A stretch of 64,000 bases of DNA from Polytrichum commune (GCA_950295325.1 OX485808.1:8432501-8496500), one strand, 5' to 3'; positions 26,201 through 40,167 are shown, numbered from the stretch's first letter. The notes: generated from the sequence alone by a model not told the origin. Made by a program: numbers and translations.

Positions 26201-29200
26201 TCATGACTTCTATAAAGGAAAATGAATCCTGAGATCCCTAGACCATCTACTACTGGCAATAATGTATGTGAAGTGCTTAAGGTTTAAAAGATATAGAATT
26301 TCACCTTTTTGAATCTGAGTTCGTAGTCTCTTTTTGTCTTGACTATTTTTCCAACAAAAGAGGAGGGCGATTACCGTGATGAACAGACACGCCAAGGAGA
26401 GGGTGACTGAACTTGTTATCACAACCTTGCGATATCGATCATTAACTAAAATCGCTGTGGATCATAACATACGTCTCAGTACTTGATGCCATAGAGAAAC
26501 TCTAGATAATATGTTAGATTGCAAGCATGAGCCTATATTAAGTACAATCATATTCAAACATTCAAGTTAACTAGAATTTTCAACTTTTAAGAGGTATTCT
26601 TTAAGAAATTTAGTGGTCCAACTCCACACATCCTTGAGAACTTTCAGTAGAGACAAGGACATGAACTAAACAACCTCTTAGACCGGCCAGAATGTCAGGA
26701 GGTAAAGTTGCTGTACTAATTTCATCCACTGATGAAGCCAATTTTATTGAGGTTTGGGTTGTGTATTATTGCCTGCTAATGGGGTTGTGGAGTTGCGGCA
26801 AAAGTAGTGCTTCGCAGCTGTATCATTTTCTCTTTCCACTTCAGTACAGAATGGATTGTCTTCAAGCCTAATATGCAGAAATAACAAAACCATTGACTGT
26901 TAAACTTCACATTAACACAAGATAATGCAAGCAGAGCTACATTGAATGGGGATTGGATGTCAGTTTCCTTAATAATATCAACCTCGCCGCAGATTGCATG
27001 AAACAAAGGGGGAAAATGGGCGTCTTCCGTACTACCAGAGATCTTGAATTCAAAACTAAAATTGACGTTTTCTCAAACCTGTGATGCAAATCCTTGCTTT
27101 AGAACATTATAAACACAGTGTGCACCTGTTTACCGTGCACGGATAGGATGCTTTGATACTGACAACTCACATATAGTGGACAGTGGCCACTCCACTGGTA
27201 GACAACAGCATAGAAGGGTCATAAAGGACATCTGTGATGTTGTTTGCAGTTAGATTTACAGACTTCAACACCGGCAATGGGTCTGTGGCAGTTAGAGGAA
27301 CTGCTCGTAGGTCAAGTGTCCCATTAAACGTGTTGCACTCCAGATTTCTGCATAATTTTCTCAAGTGGTTAGGCTAAGTGAGTGAATATTCGACATCTCT
27401 ATGAGCACTACATCACAAACCTCATGACAGGACATCAAGTGACTAATGTATTTCAAGATTAACCTTCAATGGCAGTGGAGTATTTTTCCATATCTAGCAC
27501 TCCATAATAGAAACACATCTGTAATCAAGAACGAAACTTTTTGCACTCATAGATCGTGACTTTACTGAAATAGAATGGATTCGAATATTTCTGTAGAAAT
27601 TGAAGTTGCTTACAGATATTCTAGCTGTTGAAGTTGTTGAGTATTAACTAGAAATGCGGGAACAGGACCATGAAGAGAGTTGTTGGCCATCCCTCTGCAC
27701 CGGTCAACGCATACTCACAATGTCAATGCCATGTTTAAAATATCCCGTCCAATTAATAAATCAACCGACATTTAAATGCATAGCCTTTGACAAGCAGTTG
27801 ATCTAAGTAATGACGATGACACAGCAATTACAGAGATGATGTTCACATGGCTGTGTGTGCTTACAGAATTCTCAATTGCTTGAAGTTTATCAGCCAGGAT
27901 GGAATTGTTGATGGATCAAAAGAGTTATCACTAAAAGCCCTGCACATGAATGAAATGAGGTTACTTTGGTTATGGACCGATTTGTTTCCACACACGCCAA
28001 AACCTCAAAGCAACAAAGAGTAGGGCAGGTCGTAAGTCATTTGAGCTCAAAAAGTTAGGTGAATAAGTCTGGAGTGATGGTCAATACTATACTTGTAAAA
28101 GTACCAAATCGTGCACTTTTTGTTACGAATCATTACATGACTGGTAACAACCAGGAAAATGACATCTAACAATTTTTGTTTATAAATTATATGTGTAGAC
28201 GCAACTCGACTTTGCGTCTTAGAGTCATTATTTCATTATTGCCAAATTTATTGTGCCCTCAAATTTCTGGCTAGACTGAAGGAGAGGGGACAGCACCCCC
28301 TCATGTGAACACGCATTGTACATTTCAAGTGCTGCAGAAAGGATGGGTGGCCCCTCTCTATTAGAAGGGAAGTCAACCAAAAGACTGAAACAACAGTTCG
28401 GGGATAGTTAGGAATTACTCACAAATGTACCGCGCTGTTCGACAGGTTGCTGAAATCTGGAAAAGCTCCACTGAAATTATTTGATGAGATATCTACGCTA
28501 GTTACATTAGTAGTTACATTGAGAATTGCATCAAGAACCACGGAGCCACTCAGCTGGTTATGGCTCATATTCCTGCAGACATCATGTGGTGCCCCGTAAA
28601 TATATCGTACAACGTGTTAATCTTGATAGAATTGATTGAAAGTGTCAAACAATATTGCAGATGAATCTAAACAGTTCTTAGCCCTATTCCTGTAATAGAT
28701 TATTGGGAGAAGATTTGATGTATATATGCAATAAAATAAATTTTAAGAATTCGAGATATCTAAGGAATAAGTTAGTCTCTGAAGACTCACACACTCGTCA
28801 AGATTGACAAGTTCCGGAGATCGGGCAGAGGGCCAGTCAGAGAGTTTTCCATCAGTTCTCTGTTGTACGCACAAAACAAGAATAAGTCAACCTACATTTG
28901 ATATATTTAGATGAATCGGGTAATTTCAAACGATCACATGCAGGTAGCAGAGTCATGAGCAACAAATTCATCTGGGGTGGAGGAGCCATCTCAATGACTA
29001 AAATAATATAATATTTCATTTTATTGCACAATATGGACGTGCTATTTATCAGGTGAAGTAAACCCTTACATGGAGATCAAATTTTGCAAGTCATTCAAGC
29101 CAGGACCATCAGTTCCGGTTGCTCCCGGTATACTTCCGTTGAGCTTATTTTGAGACAGATTCAGAGAAAACAAATTGATTGCGTTTGTCAAGTTACTTGG

Positions 29201-31837
29201 AATATTTCCGGTGAGCTGGTTGTTGCTTAAATCTCTGAAAAAGGTGGCAAGTATACAACATCTATCAGTGCTCAAAATTGTCAAACAAGCCTGTTATAAA
29301 GTAAAACAGGAGGTTATGCTTTAAGAATTCATTTGTTTAACAGCACGATGGTGATGATTATTAAAGTTATTGTAGAATTAAAGAGACCAGTACAGTTAAA
29401 TAAAATAAGTTTGAAACTACCTACTACTGTAACGAAAGAATTTTCTAGCTGATTGTTGATGTATTGTTAATGAGATATCAGTCAGAATGCACACCAATCG
29501 TGATGTACATGCAAATGTATATACATTTGAACAGGGAAGACTGACATTTACATCTCTTCAATACACAGTAATACTGCATCTGCCACCACAATTAAGAAAC
29601 CATAATGATGTGACAACATAAGAGAGTAATATCAAGGATCAGACAGATGGTCAAAAATTCTCAGTCTTCATATAGGACAACGCTGTAACAAGTACGGACC
29701 ACATCATTCCCCGGAAATTGGGAAAAAGAATTTGGTTTGTTTTGAGGGAAATGTAACCTTTTATTTCATTGCCAAAAAACAGACAAGGCCACCGACAACA
29801 TCAGAAGATTCAATGAATTTAGGGGAAAAACTTACAATTCCATAATTAATGATAAATTTCCGAATAATTCGTATGGTATGCTCCCAGTGTGGTTATTGCC
29901 GTGAAGATCTCTGACATGTACACAAGAACATGAGTCTTGTGTATCTTCAAATAATACCACCAAAATGTTTAAAAAGATGTCAGACGTTCATGACCGAGAA
30001 GGATGTAGAAGGTCCACGAACTTCGTTTCTAGAAGTTTCAAGTTCGATTGTAGTACTTCTAAAGTCTTATGTCTGAAGAGATTACGCAAATGGAGAAGTT
30101 GGAAACATTTCAATCAGGGTACTCACAGTGCCTCAAGAGAAGTGAGGTTTCCAAGTTCCTTTGGAATAGGCCCTCCCAATTTAGGATTTTCTGTAATATA
30201 TCTGCGTTCCTCACAAAAAGCTGAAGTCAGTGATCAACTAAGAGACTTGTCGGACAAACTTCGCTCAACGTCATTGTGCTGGTGCATATTACACGACTAA
30301 CTTCCTTTACCAGATCTTTTCTTGGAGGAGGCATGCATACTTTGGATACAAGTAATTAAGGTTTCAATGCATCGAACCAGATGGGAACCAGATCAGGAGG
30401 TAAATTATTAACAATACTCAAATATCAAATAGAGGAATTGAACTCACAAGAAATTTAAATATGTTAGATTTCCAAAAGCCGGAGGCAGCCCACCCGCCAA
30501 ATCTGTGTTGCTAATAGTTCTGTACATGCAACATGAGCAACACAGAGAAGTTGAAAATCCTTCGTCTTACCACGTTGTTTGATATATCCTCAATTATAGA
30601 AGTCGGCAAGGACTTGTTACAGGCGGCTGGTGCTGAATTAGGTACACTGCATTATTCTATCCTGCTTGACGTTTCCTACTGAAATTTATTGACGAATAAT
30701 TGGACTTCCATATCTGAGAATTCAGGAACATGCAATTCTATTGTCACATGCAGCTGCCAGGGGAGTCATTCGAGGACAGAAGTGGAAATGCATTACAAAT
30801 AGTGGAGGTTACTCACATGCCGATAACAAATACTTGGATATAACGGATGGTACCGTCACTTGAGATGTTATAAGGCGTTGAATAATAGTCAAAATAACAT
30901 AAGACTCCTAGCCAACCAGTACTAATGCAGGGCTCAATCTTGTCCGAGGACCAGCCTGGCAGCAGGCTATTAAAAGTTGGATTGTTCGCCTTCCAGGAAC
31001 CTATGATATTCTTCAGCGCTGCCACTGTGCAATAAGACAACAAAGAGGACACGATAAAATGCTCATCAGATGAAGTAACATAGACTGCTGTTCGGACGGA
31101 GGTCCTTGTCTTCTTTAAGGTCTCTACTCCAAACAAAGCGGAAGGGAACCATCAGATTCCAGAGAATTTAAGCACACTGGAGCTTATATAGAAACTAAAG
31201 ATCATGAATAAAGAAGGCATTGACTTAGGACTTACATTAAGGACCGTTCTCTTAATCCATTTGTAGACTTTCAATATTGACGTGGGATTTTGAGTTTAGA
31301 TGCCTATACTACACATAGCGTGCAGGCTCTTTCGCGGTGAGTCCGGCACAGATCAGTTTCTTCAACTCGTAATATAGATCTGTTGGATACGAGAACTTAA
31401 GAGTACATGAATCAGACTACACGTCACCTCTTAACAGGATTGGCTCTAAAACTCTAACATAATTAGCTGATGATTCCGGGAACGTTTCTTGTTATGTCAA
31501 CATCGCCTGCGAGGTAGCAACACCGAGGTGCATGCCAGCAACTACTTGCCAAAACATATACCAAATTCACAAATCATTACTATAATTTGTAAATATCTAC
31601 AGATAATATTATTGATTATCAGTGGAAGAATTAAGATCATACAGGACGTTTAGGAACCAATTTGAAATGCAGGGAGTACAGACCATCTGCGTCATAATTA
31701 TAATAAGATATATTAGTATAGTCCAATGCAGGGGCTGGGGCCGGGGCGTATCCAGCTGTGCGCGCGCTCCAGATTAAAAGAAACGAGACAGTTGCCGCCA
31801 CTCCAAACGCCATCCTCGCTAAATTATGAACAACCAT
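23280..31837 (-). CDS. LRR receptor-like serine/threonine kinase, copy B (whole gene)
   Basis: Probable plasma-membrane receptor kinase. Exons (minus): 31684-31837 signal peptide; 30817-31024 LRRNT cap; LRRs at 30448-30519, 30127-30201, 29836-29910, 29070-29234, 28791-28859, 28423-28572, 27865-27939, 27614-27694, 27171-27347; C-cap from 26867 (EDNPFC); transmembrane 26305-26454; kinase 25236-25354, 24891-25101, 24478-24715, 23967-24117, 23280-23687. The kinase has the glycine loop ([11 protein letters not shown]), the AVK lysine, [11 protein letters not shown] and APE, so it looks catalytic; it resembles LRR-VIII-2/CRPK1-like kinases. The tail ends TTLRPR. Odd points: the C-cap exon runs into an in-frame TAA at 26744-26746 before any obvious donor, with another frame open beyond it, so either splicing is unusual or this copy is frameshifted. 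Five residues around the signal-peptide cleavage site of copy A are missing here. Estimated length is about 900 residues. Confidence 0.85.
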
Positions 31838-34800
31838 CCCCGATCTCCACCTGAACACCTCAAGCTTAAGCTAAGTATCTCACTCAGAGAAGCTTGCAAA
31901 TAGTACACCACGTTCTCAATCCTACCACAGCTAGCTACTCCTCCACGGCACGCATTAGCCGAGCACGCTCCTGTGAGGACTCGGGAGTGGCCAGTTCCAT
32001 CCTCCCAATTCACCTCAACCTCCGAAGCACTCGTACTCAACATACACGATGGCTGTCCAACCCGCCCGCGGCGTCGAGACTCCCTTGAATTCAGCAGTCG
32101 AACTCCCCGGCCTCTGATCAAGCACGATGAGAAAGGAATGAGGAACAATTGGCCTGCGTCCGTTGTAATAAAGATATGTTGGATGTACACCATGTCACGT
32201 GTGCACCATACTATTGGTGAAAACTTCGGGTAGAGGAGGCTGAGAGCTTCGACTGTGCTTCTCGATCTCGATCAAGATGCCGATCGAGCCTCGGACCTGG
32301 CTGCTCGCCTTGCAAGAACAATCGGTATCGAATGATTCCGGATTCCGACGACTTTGCGTCCCCGCGCCAGAACCTACAAGGGAGCCACTGGGCAGCTGGA
32401 CGTGCCCATAGTCGGTCTACCGAATCCCGGGTTCCCGTCCACGCTCCCGGCACACCTGGGGAAGGGACTTTGGGGAAAGAAGAAAAACAATACTCCATTG
32501 GGAACGTGGGAACGCATATGTCGGAACCCATCCTTGGGAACGTACCATAGGGAACTCATCGTCGGCAAACGTAGGCACTCCACTAGGTAAGTGTGTACGC
32601 ATGATTGGGGACGTGGGCACATGCTATTAGGAACATGGGAACATGGGGACAAATTTGTGTAAAGTCACAACTTGTAGCAAGGTTTCATTAATATGCAAAC
32701 CACAGTCCACATAATACAAACACGTGTAATCATGTGTGATTTTGGTGGCCCGATTTACTTGATATTGCATAGAATTGTATGTTAAGTTGTACAATCATGT
32801 ATTAGTTTGTTTTGATTCACACCCTAATTTTAGCTTATACCTTCATTCAGAAAACTATGTTCATTTCGATAAATGAATTGTTTCATGACATGATTGTTTT
32901 TTCTAGGGGAAACGACTAAAGATGAAGTTATTCATATTAAGAAAATTTCAATTTTATTCTTGATAATGACCCGTTAGAGTTTAAGTGATGTTTATTTCCT
33001 AAATTTGAAAGCCAACGTTGTTGTGGAAATCCGCCTTAAATGTCATGGCTCACTTTGGAATTATTTGGAGGGTGATTGGAGAGTGAGGGATAAATGAACC
33101 GAATAGATTTGAGTATGATCACTCCAGGGATGGCCTCACATATTTTTCAACTGTCCATTTGTAATTTTAAGGATATTATAGAGTGTATGTAGGTGGTGGT
33201 ATGGTCGGGCAATGGATTTGAGAAAACTTTAACCTTAAAATTTCCCTTCAAACAGGTGACATGATGATGTCCAATCTAAATGAAATTTAGTGCATCGTGA
33301 CCTTATCAATTGACTAATATGTGGAACTTCAAGTGCTAGATGCACCACTTTAATCCCAAGCGTTGACCTAAGTCTCAAACTAATTCCAACATCATTAAGA
33401 TTAACATCTCCAAAAGAAAAGAAAAGAAATTGGATATCATTAAATGTCGAATTAGTTGGAAGGCAAAACTAAAGGATCAATACCATATGATCATGAACGC
33501 AAAAAAAAAAAAACTACTCCTAGTCCTATCCTACGACAAGACCATGAAGAAGAATATGTTCTGTGAAAGAATTGACATGAAATTTGGTAAGAGACTAAAT
33601 TATGGCCTTCAGTTTCACTAAATATATTTTCATTGTAGATATTATAGATACATGGTTGCCAAAAAAGCGTTTTTCAAATTTATTCTCATTTCATAAGAAT
33701 TCAGATACAAAATTTGAATAAAATCTCTACAAACCATATTGTAGCACAATGTTGCAAATCTTTTCGGTTCACTACATTATATGGTAGAACCGATTACAAA
33801 AATCATTATGTTAACATCAGATTATCATCAGAATTTCTTTTGAAATGCTATTATTGGTTAGCAATGTACAAAGTCTTCCACCAATGAGAAACATTAGGAA
33901 TCCTAGAGACAGCTTTGTCCATGTTTGTATCTCTTTTTACACTACTTTTAGCTACTTCAAATATTGGCGGTTTTGATTAAAGTCCGGTTCACACATGGTC
34001 CTCAAATCCCAACTTGGAGGCAAAGTCCCAACTTTTGTGCCTCAAGAGGCCATTAAAATATAATCTACATGGAACTTGGCACTTGCTCTTGGAAAGTGCA
34101 AAGTCCCATGTACTAGCCCCATCTCCAATACAAAGTCTCGAGAGATTTCTTGAATATTTCTATCATCATGGAAGTACATGTTAACCATCTTTTCAAATTT
34201 TATAGTCATGGATAAAAGATGACAAAACATTTTTCATCTTACGTAATCAACAATTAAAGAGATGCGAGCATTACAAAGAGAGTTGTGCAAGATAACTATG
34301 TTGAAGGAGAGGAAGGCCTTAGGAAGGTGTAGAACAAAAATCAATATGAAGAAAAAACCAAAAAACAACAAGAAGAGAGAGTAAAAAAATGATGCATGAA
34401 ACAACTCGAATATATAAGATTTTGGCCATAAACTTCTATGAAGTTAAATTGACTATAATATCAACAATACAGTTTGAGTGATCATCAAATTTTGACTAGT
34501 AAAAAATACTGTAACTTATTGATGAGTCTATCCATTTGAAAATCAACTCTTTCCAACAATGCATTTGTTTTTTTTTTCATTTGAACCACATTATTCTCTA
34601 CCATCTTTCAAAAAATTCCATTGAATTTCTAATGAAAAATTTGCTTACTTTTTTTGTTTGAAAGAAAATTTGATTATTGTGCGTAAACAATTATTTACGC
34701 ACAATAATTGTTTTAACTTTGACTTGATGGTAAATCTACGTCGTTTCTTAATGCAACTGCATGCTTTATGAGTTGACATGCTTGATGCCACCACTAGTTC

Positions 34801-36555
34801 ATAGATTCATAAAAAAATCATTTATGTCTTTCATTCTCCGAGACCCTATTGGCTAATTTGGCCTCTCTGTAGTGCTTGGAAATGGGAAAAAACACTTCTT
34901 GCAAGTTACACAAGATCTTGAGAATCCAAATATTTAGTTTATAATCAAATAAATAAAGATGTCAACACACAATGATAGAAATGGCGGGAATCTTAAGGTG
35001 AAGCAAGGAAAGATAGTATGGTTTGATGCCTGAGGGTGGACTTTTCATTGGAAATCCAAATGACATGCATGGATCATTATGAAATTAAATCCTGTATATA
35101 CGAGAAGATCATAGTGAAAGACAAATGTATACGTATTAGCATCATGCGAGGAAATTGACTCATGTATTAATACTAAAGGCATTTCAATTTAATATGATAA
35201 ATATCTTCAATACATAAAAATATTTATATATCATAAATTAAATAGGTCTTTATTACACATGAAATCCACCTTCATTTTCCTATGAAAAAGTCATTTTCAT
35301 CTATAACATGTAACTCAACGATCATGTACAATCAAATAAAGGCAAGAGCACAATTACAACTTTGCCACAAACCGGAGAGCATAACTCAAGGAAGCCGATG
35401 AGCCCTTTAAGAGCTTGTAGTTTTTAAAAACCTACAACCTAAATGCAAATCCTAACATGAACATAGATGGTAGTCAGTGAGGACTTTTGACCATATGACA
35501 ACAATGAATGACAATGTGAATCGAATGAGACAAATACATCCATTGTCAAAGTATTCTCTAAATATTACGGTCTTTTTTGTACATCTACCTTTATTTCAAA
35601 TAATTTAGATGCACACACTAGAGAAGAAGAATACCTCTCCCTTATGTATACTATGTATACATATGCCTCCAATAATACCCCTTCTTATATTCATGTACGC
35701 TTGTATGTGGTATAAAGAGTCCACTCCTTGGATCCGATGATAGAGATCCATATTATGATGGAGGAGACTAGGGTTCCAATCCAAACTTGCCAAAGAGCCT
35801 TGCCCCCTCAATGGGCATGGGCAAAGGCCAAGGCCTTTAAAAAGGCCCAATTAGGATTTGACATTTTGCAAGAAAATACAACTTTCCTTGTTTTTGTGCC
35901 GTTCTTCACAAATTTTAGCTTCATCTCTCCATGCAATACAATCAATGTGTCCACATCACTATCCTTCTATTGAGAGCTTGATCCCAACACTTTCTTTCCA
36001 TCTCCACCATGTCCTATAGTTGTCATTGTTGCATGTATCTTGAAGAAACTTTGTTTTTGGGAGCTAGTGCTTTAGGGTTTTTTGGTGCTACTCTTATTTT
36101 TGTGCCAAATGTTTTCTTCTTTGTTGCGCTCAAAATTTGTGTGTCTTCTTTCTCACCTACTTCTATCACATCATTTTCTACCCTACATTTTTATTTCTCG
36201 CTTTCACCATTCGTGCCTCCAATCTCAAAAAACCTAGAATCCTCTCCTCTCCTTGAAATGGATAAAATTCACCAGATGATCACTTAGGAGAGAAATAAGT
36301 CTCTAAAATTATAAAATCCTTTTGTCTACTCTCTAAAAAATTGGTTTTGAGGAAAGCCCTCCATTTTGATCACAACAACCCCAATATTTCAGCAATTTGT
36401 ATACCCTACACCACAAACTAGAACATACAATCATACAATAATGAAAGACAAGAAAGAAAGAAAGAAAGAAAGAAACTGCAAGAGAGGAAGAAAAAAACAA
36501 AGTAGGAGAAGAAGAAGAAGAAGAAGATCCACCTTCTCCACAAGCTAGGGCTAAA
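26854..36555. repeat. Tandem segmental duplication, block B
   Basis: Second copy of block A in the same orientation, about 26 kb away. It ends at GCTAGGGCTAAAATGG, where a Tourist-like MITE begins. The 3' part of the RLK gene (23,280-26,853) also belongs to this unit, but its counterpart for copy A is off the left edge. Private changes in B include a short inverted duplication at 34673-34708 and a local expansion near 35,815-35,850. Confidence 0.95.
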
Positions 36556-36560
36556 ATGGT

Positions 36561-36922
36561 TTGTCACTTCACACACGGGACTAAGAGCCCGTGGCCATTA
36601 CACTTCAAGCACTCTCATTGGTGAAAAAGGCGGAGCCGGTCCAAGTTCGCTTCACACTACGCTTGAGGGACCAACGGAATATGTGAGTGCAAGATGGATG
36701 TAAAATCTACATGGACTCTTTACATGGACCCGCATGAATAGACATTCATGGAAATAGCATTTGATTAAGGGCCCGGTCACATATGACTTCACACAGTACA
36801 CTTGAGAGTCCGTGACCACACTGCATGACTTATTTAGGTGTCTTGGAATGGCCTTTGGACACATTCTTTTGGGCTCTCACAATTTCACAGTCACGGCTCT
36901 TGGCTCGTGTGTGAAGTGGCCC
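36561..36922. mobile_element. Tourist-like MITE, inverted copy
   Basis: Reverse-orientation relative of 38143-38642. The right end reads CTCGTGTGTGAAGTGGCCC followed by TTA. The left end (TTGTCACTTCACACACGGG) has lost the terminal GGGCC. It was inserted at the edge of duplicated block B, so block similarity ends here. Confidence 0.8.
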
Positions 36923-36925
36923 TTA

Positions 36926-37264
36926 TTAGCCAGGACATCCATATATACACAAAGACATAGAAAATTGGTTCGAAGGGAAAAATAGTTAAAAAAGAAAGAA
37001 AAGGGAATTGACATTTTGTGTCTGCTAATAAGGCTACATATTCTAATCAACCCCTGCAGGTTAAAATTGGTGCCAAATGTGAGCGCCTGTTGAAATTGTT
37101 GATGTGTTGTACTGTTTATCACAGTACGAGGTGATCGTGCACCATATCTAATATGAGAAATAATTGCAAAAGTGACTTTTATTAGTAGGATGTGTTGTCT
37201 TAATAGAATCCTGGGAGACTTTTAGGCATAAGCTTAATCGGGTTGAGATGCTAGTGTTTCCATG
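36926..37264. other. No gene seen
   Basis: Short AT-rich spacer between two elements. Confidence 0.4.
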
Positions 37265-37923
37265 CAGAGTTCGGGAAGTTTTTGAAGCCCTAGTGGCTAA
37301 TTGCCGGTAGTTGCTACGAAGGGTCGGATTTTTTCCAATTTACATCGGCAAGAGCCGGTCTTTTGTAAAATCAATCGGCCAATTGCCTATATTTTCATAT
37401 TTTCATTGGCCAATATCCGATTAAATGGAATTCATATCGGCACTAATTTTTTTTTAAATGTATGAAAAGTTATTAGAATTCATTTCTTAGTACAAAATCT
37501 TGAATAAGTGAAAAGAAAGGCATGTTCAAAACTTTAAATTTGAAGAGTCAATATCCTTGGCAGGAATTGAACCTAGCAATGCCTTCACCGCTTGAAGGCC
37601 AAGGGTCCCCCAATTCTTCCTAGAAGCAATTGGATTTGGTCATGGAAAGGTTGCATAATTCAAGAAGTTTAAGGTTTAGGGTACTTCCTCAAGTGCATCA
37701 TCAGATGCCCCAGACAAATAGCACTTTGGATGCTTCCGGCTGAAATCCAGTAACTCACAAGAAGAATCGGCTACATTTCCGGGACATTTTCTGGTCCATC
37801 GGCTAATTGCCGGAGGAGTGAAATTACAGTCGGATTGCCATCTGATGGTTGGAAGTTTGGACCGGACATGGGGGGAAATCCATCGGCTGATAATGAACTA
37901 GCCGTCGGTTTTCCCCGAACATA
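37265..37923. mobile_element. 659-bp Mutator-like MITE (9-bp TSD)
   Basis: Flanked by GTTTCCATG at 37256-37264 and 37924-37932. The left end is CAGAGTTCGGGAAG, the right end (reverse complement) TATGTTCGGGGAAAACC. The interior has many CGG/CCGG/TCGGC motifs and a short open frame without homology. Third member of the CAATG(T/A)YCGGGGAGAAC family. Confidence 0.75.
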
Positions 37924-38142
37924 GTTTCCATGTTCAACTGGTTGCATCATGTTGATGTCATGTTTCGGTTTTTCTTTATTCATGTGAGGTGTATTCTCTA
38001 AATTGTTAATTGTAAGCCGAACTTTTGGTCAATAGTTAAACTATGGATAGATAGGGAGCAACTAGATAAAGCAACATCCAAGTAGATAACAATGATTAAC
38101 TATAAGCTATGAAGAGTAGTGAAAACTATAGGTGTGGGCTTA

Positions 38143-38642
38143 GGGCCACTTCACACACGAGCCAAGAGCCGTGACCATGAAATTGTGAGAGCCCAAAAGA
38201 AAGTGTCCAAAGGCGTCCCAACACACCTCCAAAATCGTGCAACGTGGTCACGGACCCTCAAGTGTAGTGCGTGAAGTCATATGTGACCGAACTCCCAACT
38301 AAATGCTATTTCCATTAATTTCTATTCATGCGGGTCCTCACACATGATAAAATGCAATAAACCAACGGTTATGAGCATTCGGAGTGCCATTGTCTCCCGG
38401 TTTAGTGTTAGACCTACCTCCAAGAGGTGGTTTTTGAATACAGTCCAAGTGACCATGAAACATGATCCATGTGATGCCATGTAGGAATCCATGTAGACTT
38501 TACGTCCATCTTGCTGTCACATATTCCGTTGGTCCCTTTAGCATAGTGTGAAGCGAACTTGGACCGGCTCCGCCTTTTCCACCAACGAGAGTGCTTGAAG
38601 AGTAATGGTCACGGCCTCTCAGTCTCGTGTGTGAAGTGGCCC
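38143..38642. mobile_element. Full-length Tourist-like MITE, 500 bp
   Basis: Terminal inverted repeats GGGCCACTTCACACACGAG / CTCGTGTGTGAAGTGGCCC and a TTA target duplication (38140-38142, 38643-38645) fit the PIF/Harbinger superfamily. Subterminal similarity extends well beyond the ends. No transposase. Confidence 0.9.
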
Positions 38643-38645
38643 TTA

Positions 38646-40018
38646 GGTGCCCATGGTTGGTTATAGAAACTATCATCGTCTCTACCGAGCCAAAAGGGCT
38701 AGCGGGAGAGAGATAGGCAAGCATTTCGTAGACAGCTTGAGCACAGAGTAAAACCAAGCAGTTTTGTCTCCCTCAACACCTGTAGTGGGCGAGGCCATTG
38801 TATTTTACAATGTAAATTATATTTTGTAAATGGGTAATCACCGTAGTGATTGCAAGATTACCAATTCCTACTGAAGTACATTGTAAATTTGAATTCTAAG
38901 ATAAGATGAATGACCAAATGTAGTTGAACTATCTTCTATTTTTGATTGCATGAATGCAAGATTGGAAAAACATTGTTGATTGAGCTGATTGCTATTGACG
39001 AAGGTTGTAGTGTGAGAGAAATTAAGCAGGTCATAATTGCGAGAGTGAGTGTTTGAGAGTTGATACAGGTAAAATAATGTGGATAGAGACTTGAACAATC
39101 TCTAAGATAATAGATTATGAAATTGTGAGAGAAAAGTAAATCTTGGAGGATTGAACAGAAGAGGAAGGAGTGAGAATGTATGAGGTATCAATGAGTGAAC
39201 TCACGAGAGAAGATTATTGTTGCAAGAAAATTGAATATTGTGTAACAATTGTCCAGGTGTTAAGACCCTGTTGAAGTTCAGCTTGTGAAAGAAGGTTAAC
39301 CTAAGTAGAGAAAGCGAGAAAACCCGACTATCAACTTAGAGTGATGAAATGATAGTTACTAGAGAGGGAACGAAGCAAAGCTAGGATCTTGTAGCGTCAC
39401 AAGAGGAGTACCCATGAGCGACAGAGAATGAGGGAGTAAAACAATCGTTTGATGAAGTAGATGAATAAACGAAGAGTATTGTTGAGTGCGAGCAAGAGCA
39501 ACCCTATGAGAGGGAGGAAGCCGAAAGGCCTAGTGTTAACCTGAGAGGGGAACTATAGCCCATTGTTTAAGCCCATGAGAGGTAGTGAGAAAAGAAAGAA
39601 GGAGTAGAGTAAACCGTTCAGCCAAGTGTGATTATAGTTAAAGCAAACACCATAGGCTAGTAGAAGTAAAATTTGTCGAGTTTGTTAACGAGAGAACCCC
39701 CGATCAACTAATAGTGATGAGAAAATACCTCTGAGCAGTTGATTTATATTGTAAGTGAGAAATTAAAATCAATTAAGTAACTTTGAGTTAGGATGAACTT
39801 TGGATTATCAAGGAGATTTACTCATAAGTTGTCCCAGACTTAATTAGAAGTTTTATATTTACATATAATCTAGAGAATTAGGTCTTTGAGTATGAAATGC
39901 AAGTTAACCAAATCAACTATTGTCTTGTGTGTTACCCTTGTTGTTGTTGCAGGTTGTGCAAGCCAATCAAGACTATAGCTTGACCTTGATAATCATTGTT
40001 AGTTACATAAGTTATGAG
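38646..40018. other. No gene seen; left flank of the large element
   Basis: AT-rich DNA with abundant GAGAG/AGTGAG motifs from 39,030 to 39,720 and no ORF above 80 codons. The target tetranucleotide TAAT of the large element is at 40019-40022. Confidence 0.4.
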
Positions 40019-40022
40019 TAAT

Positions 40023-40050
40023 AACACTATATTCGTTAAATTGAGACTTT
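40023..40050 (+). repeat. Left terminal inverted repeat of the 16.6-kb element
   Basis: 28 bp, exact reverse complement of 56606-56633, preceded by TAAT. A second TTTGAGAC copy follows at about 40,059-40,066. Confidence 0.85.
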
Positions 40051-40167
40051 TTGGGCATTTTGAGACATTCACATAAATAAGAACAAGGATAAATGGAACA
40101 CATATTGGAGAAAGTTGTAAGATGCGAACACTTTGAAGCATGTGTTTAGACCAAGAACCCCATAAAT

